From: Emydura subglobosa
Taxonomy: Eukaryota; Chordata; Testudines; Chelidae
Direction of reading: 5' to 3'
DNA: 64,000 bases
NCBI GenBank assembly: GCA_007922225.1
Contig: ML680037.1
Coordinates: 2,586,876 to 2,650,875, forward strand
In this document: positions 31,621-44,005 of the stretch, piece after piece
Numbering within the stretch: the first letter of the stretch is position 1
Layout of the letters: every line of letters starts with the position of its first letter
The notes under the pieces: model-generated
Database searches by the model: none
The model's input: only the letters and a program-made list of their open reading frames with translations
Told to the model about the DNA's origin: nothing
Made by a program: the position numbers and the translations under genes

Positions 31621-33154
31621 GCAACAATAATTATGCTTCAACATATCAATTTTGCCAATAACCACAAATTAGATACTTACTCGTCACAGTTTGGCCTCAA
31701 GGCAATCGTAGCCCTGGAATTGCCAGACTTGCTAAAATGGGTAAGAAGAACTGGGCAGTATGTGTCACTATATACTTATTTAATGAAGGCCACAGAAAAA
31801 AAGCATAGAGGGGCTTCAGAATAAATGAAGCCAGGACACAACAGTGAAATAAAAATTGGCCACAATACAAAGAACCCTTCAGTGAATCCCCATCTCCACC
31901 TAATTCATAAGAAAATTATTTTTCACTTGTGCTAGACTTCAACCCATGTGCCTACAGGAGGTATCAGAGCTACAGAGAGGGGCTGGCTCCTTCCTCTCTA
32001 GCCCAGCTGCTTGGAATATTTGAAAAAGTTGGAAAGTTCTATTACAAATGAAAAATAGGAAAAAAAGGCAATTTCTTTTTGCTATGTTCACCTCCCACCC
32101 CCCCAGCCCATGTTTTGATCTGTCTTAGACACTGGAAACCTTATCTACCTCAGGTCCCTGTTGGTTCTGTTAAATCACAGCAAACACAGTCTTGCACCCC
32201 TAGGGAATGCCTCTCTCAGTTCCCTTTCTCCCTGGCTCACTGTCAGGTCAGCATGTCAGAAATCCCAGTGCTGGATATCAAGTTGGAATCCTGGCTCCAT
32301 TGAAGTCAATGACAAAACTCTCACTGATTTCAATGAGGCCAGGATTTCATAGAAGGTGTGTGGAGGGTTTTGGTTTTTTTTGGTCATATTTCCCCCCACC
32401 CTCCTAGGCTCCCCAGTGTCACTCACTTACACTTTTCAGGTTACTGTGGTCTCCTCCCCATGTTATCTTCCCCTTCAAGGGTGTTTCCACAGTGTATTCT
32501 CTGAGGAGGATAGGACAGTCATTGCATGTTTCCCAAACCCAGGAATCTATTCACTGCTTTGGATGAACTCTCTTGGTTCCTGTTTTTCCTGCACCACCTT
32601 TACAAATTAAAGTGTTATTGTGAAGGTAGGCGTAGACACTCAATAGTTGTCTCCCAAGCCCCCTCCATGTCTTATGTCCAAAGAAGCATTCTTCACTCCT
32701 AGAAGTGTCTGATCTTTATTCTACTTTAAAAGCCAGGCTTCTGAATGTTGATTCTCTTGGCAGGAGGCAACATCCTCAATCCAGTTCTCTGTCTGTCAAG
32801 CCCCTGACTTTGAAGACAGAGGACTCACATATTCTTATCATTCTCTCTTAACATTAATTTAGTTTACATCAACTATGAATTACTGACAGATTAGAGGCGA
32901 TCTGTCACATGTATAAAAGCAGATGGTGCAATCCAGAACCCCTCCTCCTTCCTTGTGATTGCTGAAAGGAAATACTGAAACATTTCTACAGTCTCAACAT
33001 TCACGGAGAGTTAGCCTATCTGATATATTGGGCTGCAATATATATACACACACATATATACATGTGCACTTACTAAATTTGATATGGACAAATGTTCGCC
33101 TGCTTTTCTGTGGAATGCTCTGAAATGTAAGACTGACTGAAAAGAAGCTATGTG
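31621..33154. other. unique DNA with a palindromic short repeat
   Basis: The CATTGAAGTCAATGAC ... CACTGATTTCAATGAGG module lies at 32285-32350. An alternating TATATACACACACATATATAC run lies at 33038-33062. Otherwise nothing recognised. Confidence 0.45.
32285..32350. repeat. short palindromic repeat (CATTGA...TCAATG)
   Basis: The left arm CCTGGCTCCATTGAAGTCAA pairs with the right arm TTTCAATGAGGCCAGGATTT as an inverted repeat of about 65 bp. Confidence 0.6.
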
Positions 33155-33390
33155 CAGTGTTGTAGCCCTGTTGGTCCCAAGATATTAGAAAGGGAAGGTG
33201 GGTGATGTAATATCTTTTATTGGACCAACTTCTTTTGGTGAGAGATAAGCTTTCGAGCTACAAAAGGCTCTTCTTCAGGTTTGGGAAAGGAACCCTGAAT
33301 GTCACAGCTAAATGCAAGATGGAACAGATTGCATCGGTAGTTAGCACATATTCTAAAGGATCATTCGGAACAGACTTGAAAATCTGCTGG
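33155..33390 (-). mobile_element. PLE 3' tail fragment, same family as 15726
   Basis: GTGCAGTGTTGTAGCCCTGT, TTGGTCCCAAGATATTAGAA, AATATCTTTTATTGGACCAA, CTCTTCTTCAGG and CACAGCTAAATGCAAGATGG follow the tail seen at 15726-15870 and 17812 without its nested inserts. No coding part remains. Confidence 0.88.
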
Positions 33391-33960
33391 TGAATAATTA
33401 AACTTGCAGACATCCATTGTCTAGCAATAGACCCTCACATCTCCATTTCTCTACGCAACAGAAATCTGTGCTGTTTGTATGTTTGGGCCATGTTTGGCAA
33501 GTGCCCAGTCTTTCTCTGCTGGAAGGCTTTCTTCAAAGATTTCTTTTCGAGAAAACCATCTTGCAGGTCACACATACAGGTGGCTCAATTCCTTTTCATA
33601 TACTTGCACTATAAATATTAAAGCTAAGTGGGAATAAAAACTTGTCTAAAGAGGAATAAGAGGTAGCTTGGATGAACATCAAAAACACCTCAAGCTCCCC
33701 TTCATTAAGCTTCTTCCAAAACAACGTTAATTTTTTACCAGTTTTTGGATCCCTGGGAGATAGCATAGGATGGGGCTCATCCAGGACAGTACATTCTGGA
33801 GGTACCATCAACAACCAGCAAACAATGTATATACGCTCTTCTCATGCCTCAGTTTACAAAGCTTGTGCTCTGAGATCTGGAAAACCTCTTTGTGGCAAAC
33901 CTCCTTCTTCCTGCTTCTGAATTGCCTCTTCTTGAGGATCTTGACAGAAGTACTTTCCAT
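33391..33960. other. unique DNA
   Basis: Nothing recognised. Confidence 0.4.
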
Positions 33961-33979
33961 TCAACCTCCAGTTAATAGC

Positions 33980-34150
33980 ACTTATGCTCAGAGGCAGCAA
34001 ATTAGGCACCGAGTGAATTTAGTTGCCTATAGGGTTTGGCAGAAGTTTTGTGGCGTACAGTGGAGCCCAAATAGGACTTAGATGCCTAAACCTGAGACTT
34101 AGGTGCCTAAATCTTGGGTGTAGGTGCCTAAATACCTTTGTGGATCTCAC
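33980..34150. repeat. interspersed repeat with iterated TTAGGTGCCTAAA modules
   Basis: The near-palindrome TTAGGTGCCTAAA, or variants (TTAGATGCCTAAA, GTAGGTGCCTAAA), occurs three times in 60 bp (34078-34135). Earlier variants are TTAGGCACCGAG and TTAGTTGCCTATAGG. The block ends GTGGATCTCACCC. The spacing suggests an internally repetitive repeat, not a host gene. Confidence 0.6.
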
Positions 34151-36370
34151 CCTTCGTATCTACCAGTTGCAAAGCCATTCTTATTGATTTATTTTTAAAG
34201 TTTTTTTCTTAAATTACATATGTCATGATCTCTTAGCACCTGTGCACTGTCAAAACACGTTAATTACTGCATTAAATACAGAAGGGCTCTGGTTTGAGTT
34301 TTTTTCTATTAGGCTGAAGACGCTGGCTAATCCAAAAGGGACTCGCACAATAATTATCTTAGTGCCATCCTAGGTTCTACACTGTTCACTCATCATTTTA
34401 ATAATGACTCCGTTTCTGAAAAACATATTGATCTTATTTCTTGGGGTATAGCTTCTCTTGTGTTCAGGGATAGTAGCCACCTACTCCTCAGTATGGGTTG
34501 CCTTGCTGGCTCCTGTCACATTCTGTCCTTCCAACACTTTGTAGTTGGACAAACTTGCCCTTGCATTCACTAGTGTAGTCCCACTGAATGATTTCAATGG
34601 GATTTGGGTGGATGTAACTGAAAGCAGAATTTGACCTTCTGCCAATTAACATAGTCCCTTTGGCAGCAATGATGAGGGAACTGAATATTATCCAGGGTTT
34701 CAGAATGAAGTGACCTGCATGACATTACTGGAATCAAGCACCTCAGCCATACACTGAAAAATGACAGCGTCCACCCCTCTCTCTATTTTAGCACTCATCT
34801 GTTATAATAATATTCAACTTAACATAAATCTCAAGAGATTTCTTAAGCCAGTGTATATTTGTAAAGATCCTAGATTGGAAGTTACTATATAAGTGCAAAG
34901 TTTTATTTATTATTATTATTGTACAATGGTGTCTGTTCAAAATGTTTCAGCAAGGCCATTTTCACTCTTATGATGAGCTGCATTTAGGCAGATATACACT
35001 TTTAAGGCCTTCTCCAAAAGGAGCAGCATATGGCATGAGAACCAGATGGCCCTGCCCACACAATAATTCTATATATTTGTTCGAATGTAATCAGGAAACA
35101 GCCATGATCCTCTTCCCACTCCGGAAGGAATGATTAGCATTTAGTTATACCTCTGATTATCTCCCAGGGGCTGCCTGCTGACATAACTACACTGGCTCCA
35201 GCTGGGGCTGCCGTGGCTATTTTTCTTGTGCTGCCTCTTTCTTTTGCTGGTCTCCCTCTACCTGCACAGGATCTTCTACTCCTCAGTTTGTGCTGCAGCT
35301 TATCTATCTCAGATAGGCTAGGCCATCATGCTTCTCCACTGGACCCTCTCTGCTTCATGGCTTTGTTCTTTCTGGCACTTGGTGTTATCCATTTGCTTCT
35401 TGTCGTTGCCCCGTTGGTAAGTCAAATACCTCTCCTGGTGGCACCAGAGGGTCTGACCTTTTCCAAGTATAGAGTATATTCCACTACCTCTGGACGTGGG
35501 TTGCATCCTCCCTCCCTGCTCTTCATCACCATTGTTAATCAATGCCTCAAATTAAAACTACCACATAATATAATAAAACACCAGCTTTCACTTCTGCAGC
35601 TTATTTCCTTCCAACATATTTTATTTTTGAGGTCACCTCTATGACACTGCCGGTGTCAGTTTTGTTACAAGCTCAACTCTTGGATGTCTTTTCAGCACTA
35701 GCTATCATGACAGAATATGAATGTTTAGACACCAGTCCAGGTTATCTCCTTGTCGTAAAATATCTGGCTTGTCCTGAAATGAGATACTGATTTCCTTCTG
35801 TGCTGGATGGAGATTGTGGTTCAAGTGCTTTCCTAGTTGCCCGTCTAAAGAGGGCAGAAGAGCTCCATCTAGGAAGGTTGACTAGCTTCCGGTAACACAG
35901 AGTCAGTGCCGTGTCTCCTTTCTCCCAGTCTGCAGCTTTAACAAGTAGAAAATATTTGTGTCTATAAACGGTAAATACTTTGGGATGAGGAAGTCTGGGA
36001 TTCCTCCAGTTGAATGAACTACATCTCCCAGCAGCTACTGGGGCTCAGTGCAGTCTCACCAGTTTTTCTGTAAACGCTTTGTAATAACAGACTCAAGTGG
36101 TGTCTCTCTTGCTCTGAAATACAGGAAATCAACAAACATAAACAGTAGAACAGGGACTAGGGGTGCTGGGGTGTGGCAGTACCCCTGGCTTGAAGTACAA
36201 GGGTGCTGTGCACCTGGCCCGCTTCCCATTTTGGGCATTGCAACCTGCTACACAGCATAGCAGCATTGCTCAGGTTTGACATGTCTGCCCTCTGTAGATG
36301 AAGACAGAGGGGTGGACAGACCAAATTTAGATTTCAACACTCCCACTATAAAAACTGAACAGAAGGCATC
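34151..36370. other. unique DNA
   Basis: A TTATTTATTATTATTATT run at 34902-34920 may be the end of another MIR-like tail. The 143-codon frame at 35213 is hydrophobic by composition and has no recognisable motif, so I do not call it a gene. Confidence 0.4.
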
Positions 36371-36373
36371 TCA

Positions 36374-36668
36374 GGCTATGTCTACACTGACGGCGGCAAA
36401 GTCACTGCAGTCAGATCGACTTTTCTGGATTAACTGAGTGGTCAGTGAAGACCCGCTCAGTCGATCAGGAAGTCGACGCTGTTAAACCACCCCCACAAGT
36501 GGTGTAGCACTGCGCCAATGGGATCGCGGTTCCCGTCGGCGCAGTGCAGTGAAGACGGCGCACAGAAGAGAAGCACAGACGTTGATGGGAGTTACACAAG
36601 TTCTTTGCTTACTTTGCGTAACTCCCGTCGACTGCCGCCGAATTGCCAAGGTAAGTGTAGACCAAGCC
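36374..36668. mobile_element. MITE with TCA duplication
   Basis: The left end reads GGCTATGTCTACACTGACGG; the reversed right end reads GGCTTGGTCTACACTTACC. TCA flanks it on both sides (36371-36373, 36669-36671). A 3-bp duplication with GGTCTACACT ends indicates a Harbinger-type non-autonomous element. It is rich in CpG compared with its flanks. Confidence 0.82.
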
Positions 36669-36671
36669 TCA

Positions 36672-37208
36672 GACTTTGTGCTGCAAGAGTGCCATTTCAC
36701 CAGCCCAGGGCAGAGATCTGAATATTAAAGTTAGCACACAATGTGCCTAAGTGACTTGTACACATGACTGCAACACATAGGAGGCCCAGTCTTATAGCCG
36801 TTCCTAGCATAGAACTGCCATTGGTTCAATATAAGTTTTGTGTGCAAAGCAGCTATAGGATCAGACACCTGGCACTTCCTCACTCAGCCCAGGTCTTTGG
36901 GCACACTGGGCCTTCCCACATACTTTATATACTTCAGTTCCTAGGCACCATTTTCTGGCCTCCATGGATTTATGTTATGACCTATGTTATTTTAACATGT
37001 TACTGCATTTCATTTTTTAAAGAACTCTGAGTGTTGACTTCATAACTTGAAAGAAGTGTGTGTGAGTATGCTGATAACAATACCTTTGTTAGAGAAATGT
37101 TAAATGCTTGTGAAAAGTCAGTATAGCTGATTCAGTCACAGGAAAAGGACTTCTTTTCTCCTTCAGATCTTACTTTGTCAAAAAATTTCTTGGTAACACT
37201 TTCCACAG
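36672..37208. other. unique DNA
   Basis: Nothing recognised. Confidence 0.4.
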
Positions 37209-37478
37209 GGCTCGTTTGCACTTCAGAGCCTTTGTTGGTATAGCTATGCCAGCAGAGCCCCCTAGCAGACACACTGCATAATCCAACAGGAGTTCTTCAG
37301 GTTGCATAACTACAGTGACATTAGCGAAGCCGACAGACGCATAGAATCTTCTGTCGGCATTGTTGCGTCTACATCAGAGGTTATGCAGGTGTAGCTATGT
37401 CAACTTGGGTGTGTGATATTTTCCACCCTTCTAGCTGACATAGTTATGCTGGCAAAACTTGGTAGTGTAGACTATGCC
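37209..37478. mobile_element. Harbinger-type MITE
   Basis: The reversed right end reads GGCATAGTCTACACTACCAA, and GTAGCTATGTCAACTTGGGT and TGATATTTTCCACC words match the ATAACTATGTCACTC...GAAAAATCCAC core of the 17114 family in the opposite direction. The left end, GGCTCGTTTGCACTTCAG, is diverged. TTA follows at 37479. Confidence 0.7.
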
Positions 37479-38233
37479 TTAGGTTATAAAAAATTATTTT
37501 ATAAAAAATCTGTTCTTCAGTAAAATCTTCCCCTTGATTTTAAAGTCTGATAATGATCTGCTCTCTCAATCAGGCTTTACGGGGTTGATAATGGTTTCCA
37601 AATATGCCTTTCCTACCTGTGGATAGTTATAGAGGAAGTGAATTAATTAGCCCTGTGAATGGTATTTTCTTCAAAACACCTAATTGGAAATCAGCATTTA
37701 ATACTGGGCTACAGCTGGCATTTCTGTCATGCCAACAGAACAGTGTTTATTTTGTGTAATTCAGCCATGTGTCATGAGGTGAATGACTAAAGGCCAGAAT
37801 TTAAGCATAAGATTTTAACTTTGTAACCTTCTTGGACAGATGGATTTAGGAGGAAAAAGACATTGAATACAACAGCTAGGCTAACCTGGTATCTTGGAAC
37901 CCTAGGGGCTGGACTGCCCCAACAGAGCTGCATGGGAAGGGAAATTCCCATTTAAGCTCAAAAGTCTCCAAGTAGTACATTTCAGCAAGAGCTCAGAATC
38001 CAATCCTGTGCATCCTACTGTGGAGAAGCTTCCCATTGACTTCACTAAGAAGATTTGCTTGAGAGGTGCATGCAGGATTTGGTCGTCATGATCAGATTTC
38101 AAAAGTGCTGAGCAACTAGCAGCATCCATTGAATCAATGGGTACTGTTGGTTTCTCCGCACTCATGAAGATCAGGTTAATTATTCAGTATGTTAAACAGC
38201 TGTAAGCAGTGTCTGACTGAGCTCTCTCCTGAC
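37479..38233. other. unique DNA
   Basis: Nothing recognised. 37505-37720 is non-repetitive AT-rich sequence. Confidence 0.4.
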
Positions 38234-38239
38234 ATCCAG

Positions 38240-39300
38240 TGATGAGCTAGGGAAGAGGACTTCAGGAGCTGACCTTATTTTCATGGACACACTCACTCTG
38301 CCTAAAGCTCAGCACGATGGGTCTGCTTTGCCCAAATGATCACGTTTGGCTGATGTTGGATCACAAGTCACTTTGTTATTGGGGTAGGGGTACTAAAGGG
38401 TTGTTATCCTTGTTGTGTAAATCAAGGATAGCAGAACTGTGCTTGGCATAGGGACTCACACTCAACTAAACTGCACTAGCTGGGCAGGGGGCATGGTGCC
38501 AAAGTGTAGTGGAGTTGAGAGAACGTGGGCCCTGCTTAAGGGTTCTAGACACCCTTCTGCTCTCCACTGTTTAATAACAGAGCAGATTAAGACTCAATTG
38601 AGGATCTTGTTACACCCCACAAAGCTGAAATCACTGATAATCAGATATAAGCATTAGACTTACTTTGGGACAGTGTCTCTGATGCAAGAGATTGCCCGGT
38701 CTGCACTAGCAGTGAGGCTCTTTCACTAACAGCTGAAATTACTGAGAGCTGCGTTAAAGGGTGGGACCTCAAGATATCCCGGAGCGGTGAGCAAATGCCT
38801 GAATAACAAAGCAAGCAAGATGCCTTTCTCTCTCCCGCTCCCCCCTCTCCCAGCCAGGGTGGGAGGTGAACCCTGCAGATGCCCCTCTGAACTTTGGGTC
38901 TTCACTGACCTAGGACAACAACTGTGAGTGGGGTGCTGTGAAGGGAGGGGCATGTTAAAGGAATTTTTGGTTCCTGGACTTAAGAACCTGAGGCAAAAGG
39001 ACACTGTCCAACAAACTCTGGGTGGGTGTTTTGCTCATGGTTTTATGCTTATGAATCCTGCTTGTGGTATTTTCCCAAATTAATGTTAGGTTACTTTCCC
39101 CAAATTTTGTTTTCTACACTCAGATTCTGTGCTTGCGAGAGGGGAAGTATTGCCTCTCGAGGTGCCCTAGGGGTGGTTGTAATTGTCCCAGGTTACTGGG
39201 TGGGGGCTCGAGCCAGTTTGGGATTGTATTGTTGAAAAAGAACCCCTAGATATTGAACCTGGCCCTTGTGCAGCTTATTCCAACAGGCAGAAGGGTTACA
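38240..39300 (+). mobile_element. probable LTR of an endogenous retroelement
   Basis: Starting near TGATGAGCTAGGG, the block runs to AGAAGGGTTACA, which gives TG...CA ends. It contains a promoter-to-tail style order with a degenerate poly(A) signal (CCCAAATTAATG at about 39075) and TTCTACACTCAGATTCTGTG after it. I recognise the type, but I could not find matching target duplications and saw no gag or pol. The left edge is uncertain. Confidence 0.5.
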
Positions 39301-39337
39301 CAGCCTTGACTCCATAAAAACAGAAGAAAATACCCTA

Positions 39338-39777
39338 ATCAGAGCTGGGTGAAATTGTTCATCTGAAACTTTATTTGCTGAAAAATGCAGATTTGGGTTG
39401 ACCAAAACATTTCACAAATTCATATCAAATTCACCAAATTGTTTCAGTCATTAAAAAACCCTCAAACAATAAACATTTCCAAACATATTAAAATGTTTTG
39501 ATTCGACATTTTCAGAACAAAAATTTTTGCTTTTTTGATTCTAAATTACTTTTCATTCCGAAATCTGCTTCAATTTCATTAAAAAAAATTAAAAGTTAAT
39601 AAAGCTCAGAAATGAAACATGCAATTTTATTCTGCGTTGAAGCAAATGTTTAATTCAACCTGAAATGAGGGTGTTCTTTTTTCTTTTTTTTACCCTTTTG
39701 GTTCGCCTTTTTTTTTTTTAAACATTTTTTTGGAACAGCCAGCAAACCAAAAAATCAGTTATTTGCCAAGCTCTAAT
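39338..39777. mobile_element. AT-rich TIR element
   Basis: The left end reads AGAGCTGGGTGAAATTG; the reversed right end reads AGAGCTTGGCAAATAACTG. TAATC occurs beside both ends. The body is full of ATTTTT and AAAATT words, as in a foldback-prone MITE. No coding frame. Confidence 0.5.
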
Positions 39778-40301
39778 CCTAATAGAAAGGCCTTGCAGCA
39801 AGACTTAATTAGGTTTAAAAGAGTAACATTTACTAACTCTCCACTAAAAGATTTTTCTTTATTTGTGTGATGTTAAAGAAAGTTGCTAATAACCTTGATT
39901 TTTTCCCCCCAAACTACGTAAGCAATAGTAAAAACTCTTTTAAAGAAATCAGAGTTAAATCAAATTCTTCCAACAAGGGTGAGTAGAAATCCTACTATAT
40001 ATTCAACTTCATTATGTACAGGAGAAAGCCCAAAAAGGCTTCCAAAAGTGATTGGTAATGGCAAATTAATGAGTGTTTGAATTTATCAATAATTATAACC
40101 AACACTAGGGCAGCATCATTACAATTATAATGTCAAAAAAGTGTGGCTCTGACAGGTTCAGATCCCATACATAATTGGAATACAAAACATGGGCTACATT
40201 TTCAAGGTAAAGCCAGGGTGTTACTATCCAAATATTCACAACGTGAATCTGAAATGTTACATTATATGCAGCCTGTTTTCATCTTTCCAACAGTTATTGA
40301 G
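39778..40301. other. unique DNA
   Basis: Nothing recognised. Confidence 0.4.
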
Positions 40302-40309
40302 TTCTAAGA

Positions 40310-40564
40310 TCTGGGTTCTTAAACTTTTACAGCGTGGGGCTCAGCACCCCTTTCCTATTCATATTTATGCAGACCACCTGCCCTTCTAGTCACAATCACA
40401 TAGTATCCCTGCAGCAACTATGACTGCTTTTGTTGAAAAATGACAACAGGAAAATATTTAATTAGTTTTAAGTTGACTTCAATGCTATTTAGTAGCTGGA
40501 AACAAGGACCAGCCAACTCTCTGGACTGCCAGGGGTCAATGGACCACAGTTTTGAGAACTGCTC
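40310..40564. mobile_element. Charlie-like hAT MITE
   Basis: The termini TCTGGGTTCTTAAACTTTTA and (reversed right) GAGCAGTTCTCAAAACTGTG fit the CAGNGGTTCTCAAACT end of Charlie-type hAT elements. The flanks TTCTAAGA (40302-40309) and TTCTAGGA (40565-40572) are an 8-bp duplication with one change. The inner GACCACCTG...GGACCACAG pair supports it. No transposase. Confidence 0.82.
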
Positions 40565-40837
40565 TTCTAGGATATGGGGTAGAGGTTTGTCTTTCATTTA
40601 CATCCCAAATTCAATTTGAAGTGTCTTTTCAGATATTGTTAATACTTTTCAATAAATGCACTTCTGCTTTGTTCCTTCTAGGCGATATGTTTCCCACTGT
40701 ACTTCACTCAAAGATTAGTGGAGCACAAATCACTACTTTCACTTGAATATCAAATACAATTCTTTTAAGTGGGACAAGAGCCTAATTTTTGTCTTGAGCA
40801 AAAAGGGAAGAAAAGTACTCCATGGGATTATATGCAG

Positions 40838-40872
40838 AATCATAGAAGTGTGGGGCTGGAAGAGACCTTGAG
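40838..40872 (-). mobile_element. CR1 3' end scrap
   Basis: AGAATCATAGAAGTGTGGGG CTGGAAGAGACC is the reversed CR1 end (CCTTCCAGCCC...TCTATGATTCT). Confidence 0.7.
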
Positions 40873-42404
40873 AGGCAGGACAGACCTTGAGATGCAGGAC
40901 AGTGGAATCGGGGTTCCACTGTATAATTTTTCTGTCTTCCCCATTGTTTTATCCATCTTCGTGACACTATAAAAGCATTTCCAATAGAGAGTGACTCATT
41001 ACCTCACTTTATTATCAAAGTTATAAATTGTAGTAATTAAAAAACTCGTAAAGTCACTTTCCTCTCCATTCTCCAGTAAATATACCAACTTAATAGTTAC
41101 CGTATTTACTTAGAGACTTGGAGACCCTGCAGATATTCTAGAGCCCATTATAAGACCTTACAATCATTACCACAGTTGTTATTGCTTCTTTTAGGACCTT
41201 TGGGACAAGTGTCTTGCCCTCCTTCCTTCAGTTTAAAATACAAAAATCATCTACATATTCAGGTCAGCTGTTCTTTGCAGTGGATGTGATCATGGGAGAA
41301 AGTAAAGTAATATACAAAGCTAGGCAAATATCACAAAACAATTTTGCAGGAAGATTAGATTTGAAATAAATTCATTTTAGCTGTTCTTGCCCATTGGCTT
41401 TCTTGTGGTGATTTCAACTTTGTGAGACTAACATAAACTAGGGTCCCAGTTCTACAGTCAGACCCATGAAAATGGAACTCTGAGAAGGCACAGGATCTTG
41501 TTGCAGGATCAGGGCCCAGTTAAGAAAAATCGATGTAGTTTTCTCCCCTTTGGCTCCATTTACAAGCATTTGAAGAGATTATCTTAGATACCCTTGATCT
41601 TTCTACAAGGTAGCATAATAGTGCTTTGCAGCAATAGAAGTACTGAAATCTGGAACTGTTTGGAGGCAGTCTGGTTTGATTAGATCTGGAGCAGATCTGC
41701 TGGTCATGATAATGCAAAGTATATCGCAAAGAAGGAGAAGCCTTTCTTATAGTTTCTCTCACTTCAGTGACACTGGATTGTACAAACTCCTTTCCCACAG
41801 CCAACCTGCATTCTGATTTAATTCTTTACCAGAAGCATTCTTCTCTTTTGCCACCTCAGTTTATCTGCTACACAATACTGATGACCTATGATGACCTAAG
41901 AGGATTTTGTTGGGAAGGAACCAACACATTACTGGATGTGGACAGCAGATGATTGTATTGTCCTACCAGGTTGTTGTGGCTCTGGGTCTGCTGCTCTTCA
42001 GTGTTTGCCATGGGGACCTTCTGAAAACCAATGGATCTCAACTGTATAACTGATTCAAATATCTCCAGCTGCATATGGGCAATTTTCAGTTGTGTTGTCT
42101 ACACATTTAAGAGATGACTAAAAATGTGTTTCTGTCATGGCTGACAGAGGCCTTTCATGTTCTATTTCTGACTCACAGAGATGGCTGTGATGATGAACAG
42201 TTACACATTTTTGCCATGAGCTGCCAAGTTAAACTTAGGGCTGCATGTGAGTCTAGAGAGCAGGCACTCAGCAACAAAACTGCCATGGCACAAAGGATCA
42301 GACCTGTGACTCCTCCTGAGAACTTAAATTCCCCAGGGGATGATGATAATACATATTCCTGCAAGGAGAAAGAAAGACCAACATGTCTCGGAGCGAGAGG
42401 CTGA

Positions 42405-42454
42405 GATAACGAAGGTAATATCTGGCACAGATAACGAAGGTCATATCTGGCACA
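42405..42454. repeat. 25-bp tandem duplication
   Basis: Two head-to-tail units beginning GATAACGAAGGT and ending ATATCTGGCACA differ by a single base (A/C at unit position 13). Confidence 0.95.
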
Positions 42455-43984
42455 GCACCTACAGTCTTCCAATCTGTCCATTGCTATCTTAGCACAAACT
42501 CAGCTCTAGCTATTTGCACTAAAATAAAAAAGGTTTTGTGACAAAGACACTTGATTAAAAAAAATTACATACCTGTTACCTTTGCCCTTTTCCCGATCAC
42601 CCCCACCTCCCATGAGGTTTCCTTTAAGATGCCAGGCTAAACACCAGTCTCAGAGATTATTCAGGTTTTTAAAAAAGCTAAAGACAGATTGACAAGTCCT
42701 TTGATCAAAATATTTCGTGACTGTTGCTGGAAAAGAAACTCTCAGATATGAAAATTCTTGACATTCTAATAAATGAATATGCAAATTCTAGCTTCCCCAC
42801 TTCACCAAAGTCCCACTCCCAATGTTTGAAGGCGGTTGGCGTCAGACCAGTGTTATATTTACTGTACATACTATCTCCTAAGTTTTAAAAAATCCTATAA
42901 AGGGATAAGTTTCTGCTTTTTAATTCCAAATTCATCACACAGTTGTAAAATATTACATTTTGAAAGTAATTCTGGATAGCAGGATCTTCTGTTAAATAAT
43001 CTACGGCTGATTCTTTAGTGTTGCTGAGAAGCGGTGTGCATAGCTGCTCATGCAACTATAGCCTGAAGTCTATTATACATTATCGAGAGCTCAAGCATGA
43101 GTCACACTGCAAAACGCTGGAAGATTCAGAGATACTTGCCGACCACAATGTGAGTAGGCAGGTTGGTGAGTTTCTCTAGAGGAAGGCAAGTTCCTTTTAT
43201 GTGCCCAGCATTCACTTTATGAGGTTTACTTGGCATGAACAATAATGTAGATGGCGGCTCATGGCATGGAAAATGAGACGGGCATATACCTCTAATCATT
43301 TGCTCTACCTTCTGAAAAGATTTCTCCAAGTGAACGTATCTCCATTCAATCACATTTTCCACTGGAAATTCTTCTTCCTTGCACTTAGCTTTCAATGCCT
43401 GAGACTGTTTCTAATTTCATTTGAATAGCTTGCCACAACAGGTACCTCAACTGAAACCACAGACTGGAGCCTCATAGGGAGCAGAAATACTATTTTAAAG
43501 ATCTAGTTTCTTTCTGATAGTAAAGTTGGAGCGGTCTCTCTTCTGCAGCTTTCCTGGTCTTCAATGTGTTGTCAAAGGAGGTGCTTTGCTCTTTAAGAAT
43601 AATTTTTCAAAAAGCACTTGCTTGTTTTAAAATGTTCCAGCTTATAAGGTGTTATGATTGTGATGCCAACCTCGGGATATTTTCACTGATTCCTTAACAC
43701 AAAGAGGTGGGATCACTATTTAAAAGCTTGCTATGTGTAGTTGGTCTTTATTTTGTCAGCATTCTCTGCACTGTGCTGGCATGTCTATGTGAGTAGTTGG
43801 AGGCTGGGGGGAGGGAGGGCAGGGTGCAGAAGCCGGTGTCTAAAATCCCCAGCCAGACCCATGCTTGGCAGCTCCATGCAGCAAGGAAACAATGACAGTG
43901 AGTATAGAGATAAGATTAGACAGTTAACCCTTTACAGGCTGCTCCTGACTATTATTTCTGGCCATGAAGCCAACCCCCCACCAA

Positions 43985-44005
43985 AAAAACAAACAAACAA
44001 ACAAA
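43985..44005. repeat. (AAAC)n microsatellite
   Basis: Four to five AAAC units next to an A-rich run. Confidence 0.85.

Noticed and set aside
35213..35644. 143-codon hydrophobic frame
   Set aside because: Leucine-rich from pyrimidine-rich DNA. It has no motif and no splice or poly(A) context, and its hydrophobic runs follow base composition.
38603..39305. TGTTACACC at 38608 as LTR start
   Set aside because: Sequence upstream appears to belong to the same repeat, and the 5-bp flanks (GATCT and CAGCC) do not match.
43126..43395. 89-codon minus frame with plausible protein-like composition
   Set aside because: No recognised domain, no neighbouring exon and no splice sites that I could justify.
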